Part shown: positions 21,214 through 27,489 of the stretch, piece after piece
Numbering within the stretch: the first letter of the stretch is position 1
Layout: each line of letters starts with the position of its first letter
Assembly (NCBI GenBank): GCA_036635475.1
Contig: JAVWQH010000028.1
Location: forward strand, 1-27,489
Source of the DNA: JAHHUA01 sp036635475
GTDB lineage: Bacteria > Bacillota > Clostridia > Oscillospirales > Ruminococcaceae
Direction of reading: 5' to 3'
DNA: 27,489 nucleotides
The notes under the pieces: generated by a model
Database searches by the model: none
Told to the model about the DNA's origin: nothing
Seen by the model: only the letters and a program-made list of their open reading frames with translations
Made by a program: the position numbers and the translations under genes

Positions 21214-22755
21214 TTACTTATTTTCCAATTCATTAAAAATACTGCCTATGTCATAGATTAAATCTGATGGTTTCATTGAATGTTGTGATAATCTTTTACT
21301 GCATATTTCTCCCGCTAAACCATGTAGGTAAACTGCGGCAATAGCAGCATTTTTAGGTTCAATTCCCTGCGCGCAGAACCCTGCTATTAATCCTGTTAGA
21401 ACATCGCCACTTCCGGCTTTTGAAAGTCCCGAATTTCCTGTACAATTGATGTAAACTTCTCCGTTAGGTAATGCTATTAAAGTATTATGTCCCTTTAGCA
21501 CAACAATAATCCCCATTTGATTTGCAAGTGAAGATGCTTTATGATATCTGTCATTTTCAACTGCTTCAATAGTGCAACCCAAAAGCCTTGCAAGCTCACC
21601 TGGGTGTGGCGTTATTATAACAGGACATTTTACCTTTCTTAATATATTTATATTTCCATTTAGCGCATTTATTCCATCTGCATCTAAAATAACGGGATTA
21701 TTTTGCAGTTCGATTAAATCCGCAATAAATTTTGCCAAATCATTTACTTTTCCAAGTCCACAACCAATTGCAATAGCCTTAGATTTGTTAAATAGTTCTA
21801 TAATACTATATAAACTCGGCATTTTTATAAATCCGTATTCATCACTTTCTAAACGCAAATATGTTACTTCAGGTATGTGAGCCGCAACAGTATTGCAAAC
21901 GCTGTTATTTGAAAGCAATGTCACATAGCCAACCCCACTGGCTATTCCACCCATTGATGAAAGAACAGCCGAACCTGGATAAGTATCACTTCCTGCAATA
22001 TTTATCATTCTTCCGAATGTTCCTTTATTTCCCGTTTGATCACGTTTAGAAATTAAATTTTCAAATATTGCTTGAGTCATTATAGTCGCTTTTGAATAAA
22101 GACCATCTCTTGCATTTTCAGGTATTCCTATATCAACAATCTCAACCATTCCGCAACTTTCAACTGAGCTTGGAATTATATGGCAAGGCTTGATACTGTC
22201 AAAAGCTATGGTAAAATCAGCTTTAATGCAGTCAATATCTGATTCCCCTGTATCACAATTTATGCCTGACGGAACATCAAGAGAAAATACAGCAGCTACT
22301 GCATTGTTAATTTGTTTAAATAAATCTCTGTTATTATCAGACAATGAACCATGAAATCCTGTGCCATAAACTGCATCAATAATAATATCAACATTAGATA
22401 ATGCCTCAGTGATTGCAGAACCATTAAAATCTGATGAAAAAACAGAAATATTAAGTAATTTGATTTTTTCCATATTTGCAATTGATATTTCAGTTTTCGG
22501 ATAGCCGCCTACCAAAACAACGATTACATTAGCTCCTGCATCATATGCGTATCGAGCTAAAACCAAACCATCTCCACCATTGTTTCCACAGCCACAGAAA
22601 ATTATGCAATTTCTTGATGCAAACCCTACTTTATCGAGCAGCATTTTAAACGCAGAATAGCCTGCATTCTCCATCATTTTTTCATATGTTACTCCAAAAT
22701 CACTTGCATTTCGTTCAATTAATTTCATCTGTGAAGATGATACTACTTCTACCAT
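21214..22755 (-). CDS. nnr: Bifunctional NAD(P)H-hydrate epimerase / ADP-dependent dehydratase
   Basis: This enzyme repairs hydrated NAD(P)H: the N-terminal YjeF domain epimerises NAD(P)HX and the C-terminal YjeF/ribokinase-like domain dehydrates it using ADP. It has 513 residues, the normal fused length. The epimerase half shows MMENAGYSAFKMLLD, CGCGNNGGDGLVLARY, AVYGTGFHG and SLDVPSGINCDTG. The dehydratase half shows GTFGRMINIAGSDTYPGSAVL, GCGLGK, PVILDADGINAL, VIITPHPGELARLLG, VVLKGHNTLIA and NSGLSKAGSGDVLTG (GSGD at 448–451). It follows acpS by 6 nt. Confidence 0.96.
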   Translation of the reverse strand: MVEVVSSSQMKLIERNASDFGVTYEKMMENAGYSAFKMLLDKVGFASRNCIIFCGCGNNGGDGLVLARYAYDAGANVIVVLVGGYPKTEISIANMEKIKLLNISVFSSDFNGSAITEALSNVDIIIDAVYGTGFHGSLSDNNRDLFKQINNAVAAVFSLDVPSGINCDTGESDIDCIKADFTIAFDSIKPCHIIPSSVESCGMVEIVDIGIPENARDGLYSKATIMTQAIFENLISKRDQTGNKGTFGRMINIAGSDTYPGSAVLSSMGGIASGVGYVTLLSNNSVCNTVAAHIPEVTYLRLESDEYGFIKMPSLYSIIELFNKSKAIAIGCGLGKVNDLAKFIADLIELQNNPVILDADGINALNGNINILRKVKCPVIITPHPGELARLLGCTIEAVENDRYHKASSLANQMGIIVVLKGHNTLIALPNGEVYINCTGNSGLSKAGSGDVLTGLIAGFCAQGIEPKNAAIAAVYLHGLAGEICSKRLSQHSMKPSDLIYDIGSIFNELENK

Positions 22756-22761
22756 ATGATT

Positions 22762-23139
22762 TTACGCTCCATTTCTTTGTTGCGCAGTTACAAAAGCAAC
22801 AGCATATTCTTTAGTATGACTTAATGATATATTAAAAATGAGTTTATTCTCTTTTGCAATTAATAAAGCTCTACCGCTTAATTTTATATAAGGTTTTCCT
22901 TTTTCATCTCGTAAAATTGAAATATCTTTTAGTGCAAATCCGCTTATTCCAATTCCCAAAGCCTTTGAAACTGCCTCTTTACCGCAAAAATTAGCAGCAA
23001 TTGTCTGAGGCAAATAATTTCTTTCTTCAAACATCTCAATTTCTTCAGCTGAGAAAACACGTTCTATAAAATGATTTGATTCTATAGATTTTTTTATTCT
23101 ATTTATTTCCAGAATATCCGTTCCAATACCATAAATCAA
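22762..23139 (-). CDS. acpS: Holo-[acyl-carrier-protein] synthase
   Basis: AcpS transfers 4'-phosphopantetheine from CoA to acyl carrier protein. The 125 residues contain MIYGIGTDILEINRI with D8, RVFSAEEIE, and NFCGKEAVSKALG with E55, the two Mg2+ ligands, plus ISLSHTKEYAVAFV at the C-terminus. The start is a TTG (23137–23139) with GTGGTGA about 6 nt upstream; the nearby ATG at 23143 is out of frame, so TTG is the only sensible choice. It heads the run acpS–nnr–lipoprotein and is divergent from the pheST leader. Confidence 0.95.
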   Translation of the reverse strand: MIYGIGTDILEINRIKKSIESNHFIERVFSAEEIEMFEERNYLPQTIAANFCGKEAVSKALGIGISGFALKDISILRDEKGKPYIKLSGRALLIAKENKLIFNISLSHTKEYAVAFVTAQQRNGA

Positions 23140-23223
23140 TCATTTCACCACTTTTCTTCTTTTTGATATTGTATCATAATTGAAAAATATTTACAAGATT
23201 GTGCGAGATTTTATCTATAACTA

Positions 23224-23252
23224 TTGCAATTAAAACTTGTGTGTGATATTAT
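23224..23252 (+). promoter_or_regulatory. Promoter of the pheST T-box transcript
   Basis: TTGCAA (23224–23229) and TATTAT (23247–23252) are 17 bp apart and stand about 20–30 bp upstream of the first conserved T-box leader sequence. Confidence 0.55.
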
Positions 23253-23259
23253 TAATAAT

Positions 23260-23510
23260 ATATTTTAGAGGTGTTGACAAAGAAAAGTAAGTAAGTTTTT
23301 TTCTTCAAAGAGAAGTCATTGTTGCTGTGATTGACTAAGAATAGCTTGCTGAAGTTCACTTTCGAGCCTTTTTGTTGAAATTCAAAGTAGACAAAAACGT
23401 ATATCGGCGTTAACGATTTCAAAGTGCCTATATTTTATAGGAATTTGGGTGGTACCACGGAGTGTGATTAGTCTTCGTCCCTTTTAGGACGAGGACTTTA
23501 TTTTTTTATA
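23260..23510 (+). ncRNA. T-box leader (phenylalanine) of pheST
   Basis: This 5' leader senses uncharged tRNA. The T-box core TGGGTGGTACCACGG is at 23446–23460. Upstream, the Stem I 3' side reads TTGAAATTCAAAGTAGAC; TTC at 23381–23383 lies where the specifier codon precedes the conserved AGTAG, so it fits tRNA-Phe. A GCGTTAAC block (about 23407–23414) matches the linker conserved in T-boxes. The terminator (listed separately) overlaps the T-box readout region. When tRNA-Phe is uncharged, its acceptor end pairs with the TGGT of the T-box and the terminator is avoided. The leader accounts for most of the 408-bp gap between acpS and pheS. Confidence 0.92.
23470..23509 (+). terminator. T-box regulated terminator
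   Basis: AGTCTTCGTCC (23470–23480) pairs with GGACGAGGACT (23487–23497), with one G–U pair, and is followed by TTATTTTTTTA. It is the terminator the T-box antiterminator would compete with. Confidence 0.9.
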
Positions 23511-23547
23511 TGCTACTATGCAAATTTATTATATGAGGTGAATATTT

Positions 23548-24567
23548 ATGAAAGAAGCTTTAGAAAAAATCAAACAAATTGCTAAAGCAGACCTAAGCGA
23601 AATTTCAGATATAAAAGCACTTGATAATATTCGTGTTAAATATCTGGGCAAAAAAGGCGAACTCACAAAAATACTGAAAGAAATGGGCAAACTAAGTGCT
23701 GAAGAACGTCCTCTTATGGGACAAATAGCAAACGAAGTTAAAAATGATATTGAAAATTCAATTGAAGAAACTTTGACATTGCTCAAAACAAAAGCACTTG
23801 CTGAAAAATTATCCACTGAAAAAATTGACGTTACGATGCCCGGTAAACCAACACCAATGGGAAACAAACACCCATTAACTGCTGTTTTGGACGAAGTAAA
23901 AGAGATTTTCCTCGGAATGGGATTTTCAATTGTTGATGGACCTGAAGTGGAAACAGATTACTATAACTTTGAGGCTTTGAACCTACCCCCAGACCACCCT
24001 GCAAGAGATACTCAAGACACATTCTATATAACAGAAAACACTCTTTTAAGAACCCAAACATCTCCTATGCAAATAAGAGAAATGGAAAGAACACAACCCC
24101 CAATAAGAATTATTGCTCCCGGAAGAGTTTATCGTTCTGACGAAGTTGATGCAACTCATTCACCTCTTTTCCACCAAATTGAGGGGCTTGTTGTTGATAA
24201 AAATGTCACAATGGCTAATCTTAGATGGGCTCTTGATACCTTTGTTAAAAAGCTTTATGGCGATGATGCCAAAATTCGCTTTAGACCACACCACTTCCCT
24301 TTCACTGAACCATCTGCTGAAATTGATGTAATGTGCTTTGCTTGCCATGGTGAAGGTTGTCGTTTGTGCAAAGGCGAGGGTTGGATTGAGATTTTAGGTG
24401 GCGGTATGGTTAATCCTAAAGTTCTTAAAAACTGTGGTATTGACCCCGAAGTATATAGTGGATTTGCATTCGGACTCGGTTTGGAACGTATTGTTATGAG
24501 AAAATATTCTGTTGATGATATACGTTTGTTTTATGATAATGATGTTCGTTTCTTAAAACAATTTTAA
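23548..24567 (+). CDS. pheS: Phenylalanine–tRNA ligase, alpha subunit
   Basis: The catalytic subunit of the alpha2-beta2 enzyme that charges tRNA-Phe. The 339 residues begin with a coiled-coil arm (about 1–90; RVKYLGKKGELTKILKEMGK), then the class II core: HPLTAVLDEVKEIF, GPEVETDYYNFEALNLP, RTQTSPMQIREME, GRVYRSDEVDATHSPLFHQIEG, RFRPHHFPFTEPSAEIDV, a Cys-rich CFACHGEGCRLCKGEG insertion typical of many Firmicutes, and FAFGLGLERIVMRKY (motif 3). GAGGTG stands 9 nt before the ATG. It is under T-box control and 47 bp upstream of pheT. Confidence 0.98.
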   Translation: MKEALEKIKQIAKADLSEISDIKALDNIRVKYLGKKGELTKILKEMGKLSAEERPLMGQIANEVKNDIENSIEETLTLLKTKALAEKLSTEKIDVTMPGKPTPMGNKHPLTAVLDEVKEIFLGMGFSIVDGPEVETDYYNFEALNLPPDHPARDTQDTFYITENTLLRTQTSPMQIREMERTQPPIRIIAPGRVYRSDEVDATHSPLFHQIEGLVVDKNVTMANLRWALDTFVKKLYGDDAKIRFRPHHFPFTEPSAEIDVMCFACHGEGCRLCKGEGWIEILGGGMVNPKVLKNCGIDPEVYSGFAFGLGLERIVMRKYSVDDIRLFYDNDVRFLKQF

Positions 24568-24614
24568 TTTTATAATAGTTTGATAAATTATAATTACGAA
24601 AATGGGTGAAAAAT

Positions 24615-26987
24615 ATGAATCTTTCAATGAAATGGTTAAAAGAATATGTTGATATAGATGTTGCCCCAAGAGAATTTTCCGAAAAAATGACAATGACTGG
24701 CTCAAAAGTTGAAGGCTTTGAAATTGAAGGCAGCGAAATCAGCAAAGTTGTTGTTGGTAAAGTGCTTTCAGTTGTTAAGCACCCTAATGCAGATACGCTT
24801 GTTATATGTCAAGTTGATGTTGGTAAAAACGAACCTATTCAAATTGTTACAGGTGCTAAAAATCTGTCTGTCGGTTCGATTGTTCCTGTTGCTCTTGATG
24901 GTTCAACTCTTCCTAATGGTGTTAAAATCACAAAAGGCAAGCTTAGAGGAGAAATCAGCAATGGTATGATGTGTTCTTTAAAAGAACTTAATCTAGCTAT
25001 AAACGACTTTCCTTATGCTATTGAAGATGGCATTTTCGTTCTTCAAGAAGATTGCAAAATAGGTCAGGATATACGTGAAGCTATCGGACTTAATGATACA
25101 TCTGTTGAATTTGAAATAACATCTAACCGCCCTGACTGTCTATCTATGATAGGTCTTGCAAGAGAAGCTGCTATAACATTTGATACCCCCCTCAATCTCC
25201 ACCAACCTGTTGTTAAAGGTTCTGACGGTAATATCAATGATATGCTTTCAGTTGAAGTTAAAAACACTGAGTTATGTTCAAGATATTGTGCTAAAATTGT
25301 TAAAAATATCAAAATTGAACCATCTCCACGTTGGATGCGTGAAAGACTTCGTGCTTGCGGAATAAGACCAATAAATAATATTGTTGATATTACAAACTAT
25401 GTTTTGCTTGAATATGGTCAACCTATGCACGCTTTTGATTACAAATATGTTGACGGCAAAAAAATCACAATCAGAAATGCAAATGATGGAGAAGAAATCA
25501 CCACTCTTGATGATGTTACAAGAAAACTTTCATCAGAAATGTTGGTTATATCTGACGAAAAAGGCACTTCAGCAGTTGCAGGTGTAATGGGCGGAGAATT
25601 TAGTTCCATTATGGACGATACAACTTGCGTTGTTTTTGAATCAGCCAACTTCCAACGTGGTTCAGTAAGACGTACTGCTAAAAAACTTGGTATGAGAACA
25701 GAAAGTTCTTCTCGATTTGAAAAAGGTCTTGACCCACAAAACACTCTTCCTGCATTAAATCGTGCTTGCGAACTTGTTGAATTGCTCGGTGCAGGTGAAG
25801 TTGTAAATGGAGTTATAGATATTGATAATTCATCAAAAGAACAAACTGTTATTCCTTTTAATCCACAATGGATAAATAATTTTTTAGGAATTAACCTAAC
25901 TGATAATGAAATTAAAGATATCTTAACAAAGCTTGATTTTGTTGTATCAAATGGGAATATTTACGTACCAAGCTACAGAGCAGATGTTGAAAATAAAGCT
26001 GATATTGCAGAGGAAATCGTTAGAATTTTTGGATACAATAATGTTCCTACAGTTGAACTAAAAGGTAGTGCTAAAGCCACACTATCGCCAAAGCAAAAAT
26101 TCGAAAGAACTGTTTCCGACACATTGCTGGCACAAGGATTGAATGAAATCATAACCTATTCATTTATGAGTCCAAAAGCTTATGATAGAATTAATCTTCC
26201 TACCAATTCAGCACTTAGAAATTCTATTGTTATATCCAATCCTTTGGGTGAGGACACAAGTATAATGAGGACTACTCCTTTGCCTTCAATGATGAGCATT
26301 ATAGCTAAAAACTATAGTAATAGAAATTCCTATGCACATTTATTTGAAATTGCAACAATATATATTCCAACGCAAAACGATGCACTTCCTATTGAAAAAA
26401 ATCTAATGACTATTGGAATGTATGGCAACAACTGTGACTTCTTTTCAATTAAAGGAATTGTTGAAGCTGTTGCATCAAGAGTTGGAGCAAAACTTAGTTT
26501 TAATTCCCTTACAGACGACCCAAGTATGCACCCCGGACGTACTGCAAACGTTTATGCAAATGGCATAAATATTGGTTTTGTTGGCGAAGTTCACCCTCTT
26601 GTTTGTGATAATTATGGCATATCTGAAAAAGTTTATGCTGCACTTATTGATATGGAAGAACTTTTTGCTCAATCATCAACACAAATGAGCTACACTCCAC
26701 TTCCAAAATTCCCACCAATTGAAAGAGATCTTGCTTTACTTTGTGATGATGATATGCCTGTTATGGACTTAGAAGATGCAATCAGCTCTGCTGTGGGAAA
26801 AATATTAGAAAAGATTGAATTATTTGATATATACAAAGGCTCACAAATTTCACAAGACAAAAAAAGTGTTGCATTTAATTTAATACTTCGTGGTTCTGAC
26901 AGAACTTTAACACTTGAAGAAGCTGATAATGCAATTAAAAAGGCACTTAATGCTGTTGAAAAATTAGGAGCAACTTTAAGAGTATAA
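24615..26987 (+). CDS. pheT: Phenylalanine–tRNA ligase, beta subunit
   Basis: The beta subunit carries tRNA recognition and editing. The ~790 residues run in the usual order: N-terminal MNLSMKWLKEYVDI, an EMAP/tRNA-binding domain (about 40–150; VGKVLSVVKHPNADTLVICQVDVG), the SNRPDCLSMIGLAREAA block, B3/B4 editing domain (IRPINNIVDITNYVLLEYGQPMHAFD and AGVMGG), B5 domain, the catalytic-like core (EIITYSFMSPKAYDRI, NPLGEDTSIMRTTPLP), and the C-terminal ferredoxin-fold anticodon-binding domain ending GSDRTLTLEEADNAIKKAL. ATG 24615 is preceded by GGGTGA at 5 nt and gives the canonical start; an in-frame GTG at 24606 overlaps that ribosome site. No terminator follows before ireB. Confidence 0.97.
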   Translation: MNLSMKWLKEYVDIDVAPREFSEKMTMTGSKVEGFEIEGSEISKVVVGKVLSVVKHPNADTLVICQVDVGKNEPIQIVTGAKNLSVGSIVPVALDGSTLPNGVKITKGKLRGEISNGMMCSLKELNLAINDFPYAIEDGIFVLQEDCKIGQDIREAIGLNDTSVEFEITSNRPDCLSMIGLAREAAITFDTPLNLHQPVVKGSDGNINDMLSVEVKNTELCSRYCAKIVKNIKIEPSPRWMRERLRACGIRPINNIVDITNYVLLEYGQPMHAFDYKYVDGKKITIRNANDGEEITTLDDVTRKLSSEMLVISDEKGTSAVAGVMGGEFSSIMDDTTCVVFESANFQRGSVRRTAKKLGMRTESSSRFEKGLDPQNTLPALNRACELVELLGAGEVVNGVIDIDNSSKEQTVIPFNPQWINNFLGINLTDNEIKDILTKLDFVVSNGNIYVPSYRADVENKADIAEEIVRIFGYNNVPTVELKGSAKATLSPKQKFERTVSDTLLAQGLNEIITYSFMSPKAYDRINLPTNSALRNSIVISNPLGEDTSIMRTTPLPSMMSIIAKNYSNRNSYAHLFEIATIYIPTQNDALPIEKNLMTIGMYGNNCDFFSIKGIVEAVASRVGAKLSFNSLTDDPSMHPGRTANVYANGINIGFVGEVHPLVCDNYGISEKVYAALIDMEELFAQSSTQMSYTPLPKFPPIERDLALLCDDDMPVMDLEDAISSAVGKILEKIELFDIYKGSQISQDKKSVAFNLILRGSDRTLTLEEADNAIKKALNAVEKLGATLRV

Positions 26988-27024
26988 TTAATTCTTTGCT
27001 TTTGTCAAAATTTATAATTATGAC

Positions 27025-27053
27025 TTGATTATATTTTAAATTTAGTATATAAT
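27025..27053 (+). promoter_or_regulatory. Promoter for ireB
   Basis: TTGATT (27025–27030), a 17-bp spacer and a perfect TATAAT (27048–27053) lie about 45 bp before the ireB ATG, making ireB independent of the T-box transcript. Confidence 0.7.
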
Positions 27054-27098
27054 TAACTAGAAATCATTGAAGCCATTATTTTAATTGAGGTGATATAT

Positions 27099-27344
27099 AT
27101 GGACGATCGTACAATATCCTTTTCTATCCATAAAGACAAAGAGCAACAAGTTAAATTAATTTTAACAACTGTATATGATGCCTTGCGTCAAAAAGGCTAT
27201 AATCCTATTAATCAAATTGTGGGTTATATTTTATCAGAAGATCCAACTTATATAACCACTCACAATAATGCCCGAAGTTTAATTCGTAAGATTGACCGAG
27301 ATGAGCTTTTGCAGTTCCTTGTTAAATCTTATTTAGCCGAATAA
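27099..27344 (+). CDS. ireB: IreB family regulatory protein (DUF965)
   Basis: The 81-residue protein is full length for the IreB/YrzL family: MDDRTISFSIHKD, VYDALRQKGYNPINQIVGYILSEDPTYITTHNNAR then LIRKIDRDELLQFLVKSYL. In Enterococcus, IreB is a dimer phosphorylated on N-terminal threonines by the PASTA kinase IreK and affects cephalosporin tolerance; here Thr5 is the comparable position. GAGGTGA (27087–27093) stands just before the ATG; an in-frame GTG overlaps it and is not used. The family is usually found between alaS and ruvX; here pheT lies upstream instead. It has its own promoter and terminator. Confidence 0.95.
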   Translation: MDDRTISFSIHKDKEQQVKLILTTVYDALRQKGYNPINQIVGYILSEDPTYITTHNNARSLIRKIDRDELLQFLVKSYLAE

Positions 27345-27350
27345 TTTTGA

Positions 27351-27387
27351 AAGCGACATCATTAATTTGATGCCGCTTTTTTGTTTT
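27351..27387 (+). terminator. Terminator after ireB
   Basis: AAGCGACATCA (27351–27361) pairs with TGATGCCGCTT (27368–27378) with one A/C mismatch and runs into TTTTTTTGTTTTT. Confidence 0.85.
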
Positions 27388-27399
27388 TATTATTAGACC

Positions 27400-27428
27400 T
27401 TTACAACTTTAAACAAATTTGCTATAAT
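27400..27428 (+). promoter_or_regulatory. Promoter for the gene beyond the right edge
   Basis: TTTACA (27400–27405) and TATAAT (27423–27428) are exactly 17 bp apart. GGAGGTGA (27478–27485) is a strong ribosome site, and the start codon must lie just after position 27489. ruvX is the usual neighbour of ireB, but the gene itself is not visible. Confidence 0.7.
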
Positions 27429-27489
27429 AATCTAATAAGATGATATTTTAATTGACTATTTTGTCTTAATATAATTTGGAGGTGAAATA

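Noticed and set aside
24606..24614. Upstream GTG start for pheT
   Set aside because: It overlaps the GGGTGA ribosome site, and the ATG at 24615 gives the canonical N-terminus MNLSMKWLKEYVDI.

Overview
The window is an AT-rich chromosomal segment that looks like a low-GC Gram-positive of the class Clostridia, probably an anaerobic, gut-type lineage. The signs are strong AGGAGG-type ribosome sites, a T-box leader in front of pheST, the acpS–lipoprotein–mazF neighbourhood also known from Bacillus, an IreB-family protein, PASTA domains, and GH31 and ROK sugar genes. No phage, transposase, CRISPR array, rRNA or tRNA gene was seen.

Left part (1–2653). A 16-bp direct repeat spaced 88 bp apart lies at the extreme edge and carries a minus-strand promoter-like motif. 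It is followed by three small membrane-protein genes of unknown role: a plus-strand gene (157–825), a Met/Gly-rich two-TM protein with a 12-residue tandem repeat (877–1506, minus) and a DUF2752 protein (1619–1975, plus). A TVP38/DedA-like protein (1988–2653, minus) sits at the tail of the next operon.

Centre left (2653–12452, minus strand). One tightly packed run encodes the late steps of cobamide synthesis. In transcription order it holds a PASTA-domain pseudokinase, cobT, cobU, cobS, a short CobU-like paralogue, cobC, cbiB, cobD, an ApgM-like phosphatase-superfamily protein, cobQ/cbiP and the TVP38 protein. Gaps are mostly 0–25 bp. Together the enzymes amidate the corrin ring (CobQ), make aminopropanol phosphate (CobD), attach it (CbiB), activate it (CobU), make alpha-ribazole phosphate (CobT), join the halves (CobS) and remove phosphate (CobC). 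No corrin-ring genes, adenosyltransferase or recognised L-threonine kinase is present, and no B12 riboswitch was recognised upstream. The pseudokinase, the ApgM-like gene beside cobD and the CobU-like paralogue with a broken P-loop are the least conventional parts of the window.

Centre (12748–17270). A ROK glucokinase and a GH31 glycosidase are divergent, suggesting alpha-glucoside use. A long imperfect hairpin (16294–16397) separates GH31 from the convergent proC.

Right part (17476–23139, minus strand). First comes a three-gene polar amino-acid ABC transporter with a terminator-like hairpin between the binding protein and the permease. Next is mazF without a visible antitoxin. Then come a lipoprotein, bifunctional nnr and acpS, an order that resembles Bacillus acpS–ydcC–alr–ndoAI–ndoA with alr and the antitoxin missing.

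Right end (23224–27489, plus strand). A T-box leader with a UUC (Phe) specifier precedes pheS–pheT. A separately promoted ireB follows, then a terminator, a strong promoter and a ribosome site for a gene that starts just outside the window.
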